A DNA stretch of 64,000 nucleotides from assembly GCA_946482545.1 (NCBI GenBank), contig CAMLRX010000001.1, positions 11,789-75,788 of the forward strand, written 5' to 3'. This DNA is from an uncultured Flavihumibacter sp. Lineage in GTDB: Bacteria; Bacteroidota; Bacteroidia; Chitinophagales; Chitinophagaceae. A program made the position numbers and the translations under genes. This document shows positions 34,757-42,312 of the stretch, piece by piece (within the stretch, counting starts at the first letter, position 1; each line of letters begins with the position of its first letter). The notes beneath the pieces were generated by a model, which ran no database searches, had not been told where the DNA came from, and saw only the letters and a list, made by a program, of their open reading frames with translations.

Positions 34757-34830
34757 CCACCTCAATACCACATCAATTACCTCAAAAACACCTGAAAAAC
34801 GGCCATTTCACCACCTCAATACCACATCAA
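34757..34830 (-). promoter_or_regulatory. Paired operator-like elements upstream of susC
   Basis: TTGATGTGGTATTGAGGTGG occurs twice on the minus strand (34830-34811 and 34776-34757) with no mismatch, start to start 54 bases. Each copy is itself two near-identical nine-base units (TTGATGTGG, TTGAGGTGG) at an 11-base period, that is one helical turn. The same arrangement occurs upstream of the GH5 gene. The proposed reader is the LuxR-type regulator at 36820-39690. Confidence 0.85.
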
Positions 34831-34866
34831 CTGAAATGAAATGGTTTTCATTTCCGGAATGCTAAA

Positions 34867-36630
34867 CTAATCTAGTTGAAAACTGAGCGATTTGAGGTTG
34901 AAGCCTCCGGACTCCGCCAGTATCCTCAGCGCCTGTTCCCCTTCTGGTATTTCTATTCCGGGCAGGGTTACTGTCTGCCATTTGTGGTGCCCACCCGTAG
35001 CGGGAATGGCGATGGAACCCAGTTTACCCGAACCGTTCAGCAGCGCCAGCCTTCCCCCATGCTTTTCTGCGGCCACTTCCAGTTTGATGGTGTATTTCCT
35101 GTTTTGCGGTACACGTACTGTGTATTGCCACCACTCCCCTGGCTCAGTATGACTGATGTAGACCTGGTTGGTATCCGGATCCCGGCTGATGTCTGCTCCA
35201 TCGTTCCTGTAGGTACGTCCCTTGTTCCCACCGCGGGCACCACCATCGGCGATGTGGTAATCTGCAGTGTCCACATCATAATAAGCGTAGCCATTTCTAC
35301 CGAGGTCGTAGTCTGAAGCATTGATTTTCAGGCCATTTACCAACTCATTCTTTTGAAAAGGAAGGGTTTGGGTGGAGAAAGGCTGCCGGATCATGGCATC
35401 CACCACATCAGCATGAAAAATGTTGTTTTTAAGTTTCAGGTCGTTGGCCAGCGCCAGCAATCCTTTTGTGGCGGTCTCTTTTTCCGGACGGTCTCCTTCC
35501 CCGTTCCAATAGCGGACAACCTCATCATATCCGGGATTGGATCTGATTTCCAGCGGATTATTGCTGCCCAACTTTTTTAAGGGCCACCATGCCCATCCGA
35601 TGTTGTGGGTTTCCAGCAGGTGAATGGCTTCTGTGAACCAAACATTTGAGTTCTCTCCCGTTTCACCAAGCCATACAGGCACATTGTGCTTTTCCCGGGT
35701 GTCCAGGATATGCTGGATATCGGCCTGGCGGTTGTGGTTCCAGTATTTGTGGAAACTGAGGGCCATGTTTTTGTCCCAAACCGGGAGGATATTGTTGTAG
35801 TTGTTGCCCCAACCATTTCCTTCGATGATGATGAGGTGTTTTTTATCCACTTCGCGGATGGCCCTTGTAATATCCACCATCAGTTTGCGGAGGGGTTCGT
35901 TCTTCTTTTCTTTCAATCCGTTTTTATCATTTACGGGATCTTCGAAACCATAGTTGGGTTCATTAATGATGTCGTAGGCGCCGATCCAGGGTTCATTGGC
36001 GTAGCGTTGGGCCAGTTTGCGCCAGAGCGCGACCGTTTTGCGCTGGTTCTCCTGGCTGTGCCAGAGCATAGGTTTAGACAAATCTCCGTCGGAGATGTTC
36101 AGGTCGTTGCCTTGTCCGCCGGGAGCAGCGTGCAGGTCGAGGATCAGGTACAGTTGGTTGGCCCTGCACCAGGCGAGCAGACTGTCGGTGAGCCGGAAGC
36201 CTTCTTTCAGCCAGGTATCTTTTCCTTTAATGGGTTCTTTTTCAATGGGTAAAGTGTAGAGATTATAATGCATAGGAAGGCGTACTGAGTTGAACCCCCA
36301 GGCTTTCAGGGAATCTATATCCGCACGGGTGGTGTGGTTGTTCAGCCAGGCCTGGTAAAAAGTTCCGGTATTTTCCTTCCCAATCAGTTCTTCCATGCGG
36401 GAACGGATCTTGTTTTGCTGACCATCTTTATAAATGCGCAGCATATACCCTTCCTGCAGCATCCATCCGCCGAGGCCTATCCCCTTCAGGAGAACGTTCT
36501 CCCCTTTTTCATTAACGATCCGCTGACCATCGGCCCTTAGATAGCCCTGGGCGAAAATGCCGGAAGAAGTACAAAAAATTAAAAGCAGTGAAGCGAGGAG
36601 TCTGGCGTTTTTTTGAAGCATCGTGTGCAT
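34867..36630 (-). CDS. Secreted glycoside hydrolase family 5 with C-terminal CBM6-like module
   Basis: About 587 residues from ATG 36630; ATG at 36621 is equally possible and TTG at 36645 less so. The signal peptide ends SGIFAQ. The GH5 barrel (about 30-370) shows GIGLGGWMLQEGYMLR, NSVRLPMHYNLY, LDLHAAPGGQG, the acid/base in AYDIINEPNYGFED and the nucleophile in VWLGETGENSNVW. GWAWWPLKK closes it. The last 130 residues (INASDYDLGRNGYAYYDVDT, GEWWQYTVRVPQNRKYTIKL, SLSFQLD) form a CBM6-type beta-sandwich. It looks like a GH5 glucanase acting on beta-glucan. Its promoter shares the paired elements of susC, so it belongs to the same regulon, and it is divergent from the regulator gene. Confidence 0.92.
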   Translation of the reverse strand: MHTMLQKNARLLASLLLIFCTSSGIFAQGYLRADGQRIVNEKGENVLLKGIGLGGWMLQEGYMLRIYKDGQQNKIRSRMEELIGKENTGTFYQAWLNNHTTRADIDSLKAWGFNSVRLPMHYNLYTLPIEKEPIKGKDTWLKEGFRLTDSLLAWCRANQLYLILDLHAAPGGQGNDLNISDGDLSKPMLWHSQENQRKTVALWRKLAQRYANEPWIGAYDIINEPNYGFEDPVNDKNGLKEKKNEPLRKLMVDITRAIREVDKKHLIIIEGNGWGNNYNNILPVWDKNMALSFHKYWNHNRQADIQHILDTREKHNVPVWLGETGENSNVWFTEAIHLLETHNIGWAWWPLKKLGSNNPLEIRSNPGYDEVVRYWNGEGDRPEKETATKGLLALANDLKLKNNIFHADVVDAMIRQPFSTQTLPFQKNELVNGLKINASDYDLGRNGYAYYDVDTADYHIADGGARGGNKGRTYRNDGADISRDPDTNQVYISHTEPGEWWQYTVRVPQNRKYTIKLEVAAEKHGGRLALLNGSGKLGSIAIPATGGHHKWQTVTLPGIEIPEGEQALRILAESGGFNLKSLSFQLD

Positions 36631-36665
36631 TTGAAGAAGTGGCAATGAATCGATTTCCGATGCTG

Positions 36666-36673
36666 CTAAACTA
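36666..36673 (-). promoter_or_regulatory. -7-like box of the GH5 promoter
   Basis: TAGTTTAG on the minus strand resembles TAnnTTTG (seven of eight) and is separated by exactly 31 bases from the proximal element at 36705, as at susC. A 7-bp hairpin (ACCGTTT, AAACGGT) lies between box and element at 36681-36696. Confidence 0.55.
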
Positions 36674-36704
36674 GCCCCTCACCGTTTAAAAACGGTTTTT
36701 TCCA

Positions 36705-36778
36705 CCACTTCAATACCACATCAAAAAGTGAAAACACCGTATAAATGCCGTTTTTTCACTACATCATTACCACATCAA
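36705..36778 (-). promoter_or_regulatory. Paired operator-like elements between the GH5 gene and the regulator
   Basis: On the minus strand TTGATGTGGTAATGATGTAG (36778-36759) and TTGATGTGGTATTGAAGTGG (36724-36705) stand 54 bases apart start to start and match the susC pair. They point towards the GH5 gene. The distal copy ends 42 bases before the regulator ATG and 11 bases before a TACCTTTC box at 36790-36797, so the same sites could also control the regulator gene itself. Confidence 0.8.
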
Positions 36779-36819
36779 TCAAATTTTCCTACCTTTCCTT
36801 CGCCATAAATTGACTGAGG

Positions 36820-39690
36820 ATGAGAAAATTCTTTTCCGTGGTTTGTTTCTTTTTATTGCTGAAAGGAACAGCCCAAAATACGATTGCGCTTCCCGAAATC
36901 ATCAACTATACCAGGGAGGCTTCCAATTCCGGGACCCAGAACTGGAAGATTGGCCAGGATAAACTGGGGATCATGTACTTCGCGAACAACGAGGGACTGC
37001 TCAGTTTTGACGGCAGCAACTGGAAAAAGTATCCCCTTCCCAACGAAACCATCGTCCGCTCCCTGGCCATCGCCGAAGACGGCCGCATCTACATCGGCTC
37101 TCAGAGTGAATTCGGTTATTTTCACCCCGATCAAAACGGGATACTCAGTTATACCTCTATCAAAGTACCCAATACCGAAAAAGACTTTGCCGACATCTGG
37201 GATGTGATCCCCATCGGACCCAAAGTGTTTTTCCGCGCCCACCGCAAACTTTTTATGTACAGTAGCGGTAAAGTGACCGCCTACGACGCGAAAAACTGGA
37301 ACTTCATGGGGTACGCGAATGGCAACCTCATCGCCCACGAGATCGAAAAAGGCATGCTCCGTTTCCACGATGGGGTGTGGAAACCCTTCCTGGAAAAAGG
37401 GGCGCTTCCCCCTAACGCACGCATCACCTCTTTTACAGCCATCTCCAAAGACAGCGCCCTGCTCACTACCCTCCGGCATGGTATGTTCATCCTCCGGCAG
37501 AACGAACTCACTCCATTTAATACACCCACCACACAAAAGATCGCGGAAGAAAACATCTACGCTTCTACCATGATCAGCGCCGATAAAATCGCCGTGGCCA
37601 CCAATATGGCCGGCTGCTTCATCATTAATAAAAAAGGGGAATTCATCCAGCGACTTTCCAAACAGGATGGGCTCCAGAACAACAACGTCCTCTCCATCTT
37701 CACCGATAAGGACCAGAACCTGTGGATCGGCCAGGACAATGGCATCGACCTCGTAGCCTATAACCAGGCCATCAAACATATTTACCCCGACAACCAGGAG
37801 CACAGCGCCGGTTACTCCGCGTTGATCCATCAGAACAACCTCTACATCGGCACTTCCCGCGCCTTGTTCAAAGCGCCGCTTCAACCCGGCGGGGACCTGA
37901 GTTTTGTGCACAGCAGTTTCAACCCCGTGGCCAATAGTAAAGGGCAGGTATGGAGCCTCGCGGAAATTAACGGTCACCTGCTGATGGCGCACAACGAAGG
38001 CGCATACGTGGTGGAAAATAATGCCGCCATTCCTTTTGATGTAAGCACCGGATTCTGGACCTTCTTCCCCTTATCCAACCTCTCCCCTTCGGAAGGCGTG
38101 GCCGCGGGCACCTACAACGGGATGAATTTTTACCACTACAAAAATGGGAAGTTCACCTATACAAACACCCAAACATTTTTTGAATCGGCCCGCTTTATCG
38201 GGGTGGAAAAGAATATGGCCTGGGTGGCACACCCCTACAAGGGCCTCTACAAAGTATCGCTCGACAATGGTGTTCATCCCACCAATACAACTTACAAAGA
38301 CCGGGGAAAGATATTGTCGCAAAACCGGAACTTCATTTACAAGGTAAAGAACAGGATCATCCTTTCCAGCGACAACGGTCTCTTTGAATACAATACCGCC
38401 AAAGGCGATTTTGAACCCTCGGCCTATCTCCGCGGTATCTTCGGTCCAATCTCCGTTCAATACCTGAAAGAAGACGAAACAGGAAACATCTGGTTCGTAT
38501 CCGACAAAAGGCTGGGTGTAGTGGAATTCATCCAGGAAAAACCACGCATCACCTTTCTCCCTGAGCTCAACAACAAAGTAATGGCCAACGGGTATGAACA
38601 CATCTACCCCTACAACAACCAGAACATTTTTGTAGCGGGCGAACAGGGATTCTACCATATCAATTACGACCTCTACAAAAAGGACCGGGAACAACTCACC
38701 GTACTCATCAGCACGGTGAAGACCCTGGGCAACAGAGACAGTACGGTTTTTGGCGGATACCAGGCTTCTTCAGGTACACCAAAGCTCCATTACAACCAGA
38801 ACTCCCTTCACTTCGATTTCGTTTCTCCCCTGCATGGTCAGCAGGACAATATCGAATACACGTATTACCTGAAGGATTTTGATAAAGCATGGAGTACCTG
38901 GTCTAAAAAACGTGAAAAGGAATACACCTATCTCCCGCCAGGCACCTACACTTTTATGGTGAAGGCGCGCAGGTTCGAGGGCGAAGAGTCGCCGGTGCAA
39001 AGTTTCAGGTTCGTGGTACTGCCACCCTGGTACCGTACCGCCTGGGCCTATCTGGTATATGCGCTTATCGCACTCGCGGCTTTGTATGCGGGGCACAAAT
39101 GGCAGCGCCGCAAATTCATCCGGCAACAGGAGCGCCACGCGGAAGAACAGAAAAAACTACAGTACCTGCACCAGCTTGAACTGGAAAGAAATGAGAAAGA
39201 GATCATTCGTCTCCGCAACGAAAAACTCGAAGCCGAAATACAATTGAAAAACACGGAACTCGCTTCCACCACCATGAACCTGGTGCAGAAAGGAGAAATG
39301 CTGCACAAGGTGAAAGAAGAGTTTCAGAAACTCAAGAAAACCGATAACAAGGAAACCTCCGATGAAGAATACAAAAAAATCATGCGGATGCTGGAGGAAC
39401 ACAAACTCCGGAACGACTGGGAACAATTCGCCGTACACTTCGACAAGGTGCACAGCGATTTCCTGGTATCCTTAAAAGAACATTATCCCAGGCTAACGCC
39501 CAGTGAACTGAAGCTATGCGCCTACCTCCGGCTGAACCTCTCCAGCAAAGAGATCGCGCAGATCATGAACATCACCATTAAAAGCGTGGAACTGAGCAGG
39601 TACCGGTTGCGGAAGAAACTGGGCATCCCGGGCGAGATCAGTTTGTTCAACTTTTTACTGGATTTCCATTCGACCGCAAATGCAGTATAG
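36820..39690 (+). CDS. Membrane-spanning PUL regulator: periplasmic propeller, Y_Y_Y domain, TM, coiled coil, LuxR helix-turn-helix
   Basis: A 956-residue one-component regulator. The signal peptide ends KGTAQ. Repeated blade motifs (QDKLGIMYFANNEGLLSFDG, TDKDQNLWIGQDNGIDL, DETGNIWFVSDKRLGVV) form two-component-regulator-type propellers. A Y_Y_Y domain follows (IEYTYYLKDFDKAWSTWSK, then YTYLPPGTYTFMVKARRFEG). One TM helix lies at about 740-758, then a charged coiled coil (around 765-860) and a LuxR-type helix-turn-helix (LTPSELKLCAYLRLNLSSKE, about 890-935). There is no kinase or receiver domain, so ligand binding outside must reach the DNA-binding domain directly. It is divergent from GH5 and is the likely reader of the paired elements. 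Confidence 0.92.
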   Translation: MRKFFSVVCFFLLLKGTAQNTIALPEIINYTREASNSGTQNWKIGQDKLGIMYFANNEGLLSFDGSNWKKYPLPNETIVRSLAIAEDGRIYIGSQSEFGYFHPDQNGILSYTSIKVPNTEKDFADIWDVIPIGPKVFFRAHRKLFMYSSGKVTAYDAKNWNFMGYANGNLIAHEIEKGMLRFHDGVWKPFLEKGALPPNARITSFTAISKDSALLTTLRHGMFILRQNELTPFNTPTTQKIAEENIYASTMISADKIAVATNMAGCFIINKKGEFIQRLSKQDGLQNNNVLSIFTDKDQNLWIGQDNGIDLVAYNQAIKHIYPDNQEHSAGYSALIHQNNLYIGTSRALFKAPLQPGGDLSFVHSSFNPVANSKGQVWSLAEINGHLLMAHNEGAYVVENNAAIPFDVSTGFWTFFPLSNLSPSEGVAAGTYNGMNFYHYKNGKFTYTNTQTFFESARFIGVEKNMAWVAHPYKGLYKVSLDNGVHPTNTTYKDRGKILSQNRNFIYKVKNRIILSSDNGLFEYNTAKGDFEPSAYLRGIFGPISVQYLKEDETGNIWFVSDKRLGVVEFIQEKPRITFLPELNNKVMANGYEHIYPYNNQNIFVAGEQGFYHINYDLYKKDREQLTVLISTVKTLGNRDSTVFGGYQASSGTPKLHYNQNSLHFDFVSPLHGQQDNIEYTYYLKDFDKAWSTWSKKREKEYTYLPPGTYTFMVKARRFEGEESPVQSFRFVVLPPWYRTAWAYLVYALIALAALYAGHKWQRRKFIRQQERHAEEQKKLQYLHQLELERNEKEIIRLRNEKLEAEIQLKNTELASTTMNLVQKGEMLHKVKEEFQKLKKTDNKETSDEEYKKIMRMLEEHKLRNDWEQFAVHFDKVHSDFLVSLKEHYPRLTPSELKLCAYLRLNLSSKEIAQIMNITIKSVELSRYRLRKKLGIPGEISLFNFLLDFHSTANAV

Positions 39691-39744
39691 CGTATTCAGG
39701 GAGATGGCATTAACCCGTATCTTCGCCCCTCAAACAAAATTTTT

Positions 39745-40041
39745 ATGCTCGCACACCACGTCCTTTTCTGGCTGAAAGCCGATACCACTGAAGAACAGAA
39801 GGCCGCCTTCCGCAAAAGTTTGGAAACACTTGAAAAAGTTGAAAGCGTAAAAGCTTTCCATGTAGGTACACCCTCTTCTATTGACCGCGCCGTAGTGGAT
39901 ACCAGCTATACTTTCTCCCTGGTGATCTTCTTTGAAGACATGGCCGGACACGATCTTTACCAGGTGCACCCGCTGCACACCGGTTTCCTCGAAGAATGCA
40001 GGGCTTATTTCGAAAAAGTAATCATCTACGATTCCATCTAA
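39745..40041 (+). CDS. Dabb (stress-responsive alpha/beta barrel) family protein
   Basis: A 98-residue single-domain protein of the Dabb fold, with HHVLFWLKADTTEEQKAAF at the start, DTSYTFSLVIFFEDMAGHDL in the middle and YQVHPLHTGFLEECR near the end, the latter matching the family's 'Y..HP.H..' motif. Such proteins dimerise and are of mixed or unknown function. A TATCTTCG sequence at 39718-39725 may be its -7 box. A thioesterase gene follows after 12 bases. Confidence 0.88.
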   Translation: MLAHHVLFWLKADTTEEQKAAFRKSLETLEKVESVKAFHVGTPSSIDRAVVDTSYTFSLVIFFEDMAGHDLYQVHPLHTGFLEECRAYFEKVIIYDSI

Positions 40042-40053
40042 AGCAAAGAAAAT

Positions 40054-40470
40054 ATGATCTGGACAAAACCGGTCGATCTTGAAAAACTGAATAACCTGCC
40101 ACCGAACATGGCATCTTATATCGGTATTGCGTTCACCGGTTTTACCGACAATACCCTTTCTGCCCGTATGCCCGTTGACCACCGCACGCACCAGCCCTTC
40201 GGCATCCTGCATGGCGGCGCTTCGGTTGTACTGGCAGAAACTTTGGGGAGCGTGGCCAGCCTGCTGCTTATTGATGAACAGCAGTTCCGGGCCGTTGGAC
40301 TGGAAATCAACGCCAATCACCTTCGCCCTGTTAAAGAAGGATATGTTCACGGTGTTTGCAGCCCCATTCACATCGGACAGAAAACACATGTATGGGACAT
40401 CAGAATCACGAATGAAGCCGGCAAACCTGTTTGCGTGAGCCGCCTCACCGTTGCCATCATTCCCGTTTAA
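40054..40470 (+). CDS. Hotdog-fold thioesterase (PaaI/MenI-like)
   Basis: A 138-residue hotdog-fold thioesterase. QPFGILHGGASVVLAETLGS gives the HGG...E motif of the 4HBT/PaaI type, with the Glu of AETLGS (around residue 62) as likely catalytic base. AVGLEINANHLRPVKEGYVH and WDIRITNEAGKPVCVSRLTV follow. It hydrolyses an acyl- or aroyl-CoA; the role in menaquinone synthesis (DHNA-CoA) is one option. It is probably cotranscribed with the Dabb gene and converges with a small gene six bases away. Confidence 0.92.
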   Translation: MIWTKPVDLEKLNNLPPNMASYIGIAFTGFTDNTLSARMPVDHRTHQPFGILHGGASVVLAETLGSVASLLLIDEQQFRAVGLEINANHLRPVKEGYVHGVCSPIHIGQKTHVWDIRITNEAGKPVCVSRLTVAIIPV

Positions 40471-40476
40471 ACCGCT

Positions 40477-40698
40477 TTACTTCAGCAATCTTGGGTCAAA
40501 CACACAATGCGGACCCGCAAAAAAATTCCCCAGGTGTGCCCTGCGTTGAAATGCCGAGACATCAAAGCGCGCGTCCAGCTTCTCTTCCAGCTCGGCATGG
40601 CTGTTCTCCATAAAATTGCCCTGTTTCTTTTTACTTCCCTTCGAAAAACTTACATAGATCCTGGCGGATCCGGGAAGATTGATTCCAATTGTTTTCAT
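40477..40698 (-). CDS. Small hypothetical protein
   Basis: A 73-residue frame from ATG 40698 to TAA, beginning M-K-T-I-G-I-N-L-P-G-S-A and rich in Lys, Arg and Asn, with no signal peptide, membrane segment or family that I recognise. It fills the gap between the thioesterase stop and an AT-rich spacer and uses codons like its neighbours. It could be a real small gene; support is limited to the clean ATG, the length and the position. Confidence 0.45.
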   Translation of the reverse strand: MKTIGINLPGSARIYVSFSKGSKKKQGNFMENSHAELEEKLDARFDVSAFQRRAHLGNFFAGPHCVFDPRLLK

Positions 40699-40848
40699 TT
40701 TTTGCGTTTTAGATGATTAAACACATCCATACGCAAGCATCATTCTGTTAAATACGAAAGCCCGCTTTGTAACAGCAGGCATTCGTTAACGGTATTCATA
40801 GTACGGCACGATGGCCGTCAATTCATTTCAGCAAGGCAACGTTGATTT

Positions 40849-41136
40849 TTATAAGATCCGAACCTGCTTCCCGGCCTGGAGCGCTTTTCCTACCAGGCTC
40901 ATATCGGCTTCATCGGGAGCGGAAACGATCACGAGGTGAATGGATTCATCCTCCAGTATATCGCTCGTATTGTGCACCAGTTCGGCGCCTGAAAACTTCT
41001 CTTTTGTAAGCGCGGCGGTCTCTTCTTTCAGCATCACTTTTTTAACATGATACCCGTTGAAACTCCCGGTTTCATCGATCAGATATGGATCTGTTGGTTG
41101 ATTAAACTCAATCAGCCCTGCATTCATTGTTTCCAT
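40849..41136 (-). CDS. Short Rossmann-type fragment resembling a Gfo/Idh/MocA N-terminus
   Basis: A 95-residue protein. Its C-terminal half, DILEDESIHLVIVSAPDEAD followed by MSLVGKALQAGKQVRIL, resembles the third beta-alpha unit of Gfo/Idh/MocA dehydrogenases (family '...D..V.I..P...H...A..AL.AGKHV'). The first half lacks the GxGxxG loop and the substrate domain is absent. It may be a decayed dehydrogenase or a small regulatory protein. It starts 51 bases from a perfect LacI-type palindrome, which it shares with the divergent LacI gene, so it is probably regulated by it. No frame downstream restores a dehydrogenase. Confidence 0.6.
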   Translation of the reverse strand: METMNAGLIEFNQPTDPYLIDETGSFNGYHVKKVMLKEETAALTKEKFSGAELVHNTSDILEDESIHLVIVSAPDEADMSLVGKALQAGKQVRIL

Positions 41137-41187
41137 CTCACGTGGCTTTTAATTATAGATCAACAAGTGCAAAAATAGGTAAAATTC

Positions 41188-41207
41188 TTGTTTAAACGTT
41201 TAAACAA
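41188..41207. promoter_or_regulatory. Perfect 20-base LacI-type operator palindrome
   Basis: TTGTTTAAACGTTTAAACAA is a perfect palindrome with the central CG typical of LacI/GalR operators. It lies 51 bases upstream of the small gene at 41136 and 94 bases upstream of the LacI gene at 41302, so it probably controls both. Confidence 0.85.
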
Positions 41208-41301
41208 ATCGTAAAATTGCGTAGATTGGCATTCTGAAAACGTAAATAGCGGGAACACAATAACTTCGGTTCCGATATTTTTTTCTTTCTAACGGATTGC
41301 C

Positions 41302-42300
41302 ATGCAGAAAAAAACCTCCTTAAAAGATATCGCTCAACTGGTGGGTGTTTCCACCGCGCTCGTGTCTTATGTGTTAAACAACAGGAAGGAAGGCCGGATA
41401 AGCCGTGAAGTGGCGCAGAAAATAAGAGCTGCGGCGGCGGCCCTGAATTACCGGCCCAACCAGGCGGCCAGGAGCCTGAGAAGCAGCAAAACGCTCACCA
41501 TCGGATTGATCGTGGCCGATATCGCCAACCCCTTCTCGGCATCGCTGGCACGCATCATTGAAGACGAAGCAGACCTACAGGGTTATACGGTGATCTTCGG
41601 CAGTTCCGATGAAAACCCTGAAAAATTCAATAAGCTGCTCGAGGCATTGCTCAACAGGCAGGTGGACGGGCTTATTCTTTCCCCGCCGCAAAATTCAGAA
41701 AAAGCCCTGCAGGCACTCGTGGAACAGAAAACCCCATTCGTATTGCTGGACCGCTATTTTTCGAGCATCACAGCCGATACCATCTGCCTAGATAACCACG
41801 CAGCCACCAACGCCGCAGTGCAACACCTCCTGCAACAACAGAAAACCCGCATTGGCATGATCGCTTACCGCACCACGCTGGAACACCTGCAGGATCGGAA
41901 GAACGGGTACATCGACGCACTGAAAACTGCCGCCATCCCTTTTAACCCATCTTTCCTGAAAGAGATTGATATTGTTGTGACGGAAGAAGCGGTAGAGCAG
42001 GCAATAAACGAACTGCTGCTATTACAGGAACCACCGGAAGCCATTATCTGCGCCTCCAACCTCATCGCCACCAAAGCGCTGAAGTTGTTGCGATGGAAGT
42101 ACCGTAACACTTCTTCGCTACCCGAAATTTTGGGCTTCGATGAAACGGACCTCTTTCATTTTGTGGATCCGCCACTTACGTACATCAGGCAACCGTTGGT
42201 AGAGATGGGCAGAAAGGCCACTCACCTACTGCTGGAGCAGATGAATGACCGTTCAGAAAGAGCCAGGGTTTTCGTAAAGGGCGAGTTAATAACAGGGTAG
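41302..42300 (+). CDS. LacI-family transcriptional regulator
   Basis: A 332-residue repressor-type protein. The N-terminal helix-turn-helix is SLKDIAQLVGVSTALVSYVL (residues 6-25), with the hinge helix at PNQAARSLRSSKTLTIG. A periplasmic-binding-protein-like sensor domain fills 60-330 (LIVADIANPFSASLARIIED, GLILSPPQNSEKAL, CLDNHAATNAAV, EILGFDETDLF). It responds to a small effector, usually a sugar. A perfect palindromic operator lies upstream, implying autoregulation and control of the divergent small gene. It converges with the metallophosphoesterase gene. Confidence 0.95.
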   Translation: MQKKTSLKDIAQLVGVSTALVSYVLNNRKEGRISREVAQKIRAAAAALNYRPNQAARSLRSSKTLTIGLIVADIANPFSASLARIIEDEADLQGYTVIFGSSDENPEKFNKLLEALLNRQVDGLILSPPQNSEKALQALVEQKTPFVLLDRYFSSITADTICLDNHAATNAAVQHLLQQQKTRIGMIAYRTTLEHLQDRKNGYIDALKTAAIPFNPSFLKEIDIVVTEEAVEQAINELLLLQEPPEAIICASNLIATKALKLLRWKYRNTSSLPEILGFDETDLFHFVDPPLTYIRQPLVEMGRKATHLLLEQMNDRSERARVFVKGELITG

Positions 42301-42312
42301 TATAAACGAAGA

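Noticed and set aside
34757..36778. The spaced 20-base repeats as a CRISPR remnant
   Set aside because: There are only two copies per site, the copies vary, they lie at promoters, and the 54-base and 31-base distances recur at two promoters without cas genes, which fits operators better.
36853..37992. A 379-codon frame antisense to the LuxR-type regulator gene
   Set aside because: It is the shadow of propeller repeats on the other strand, with no signal, motif or spacing that supports a gene.
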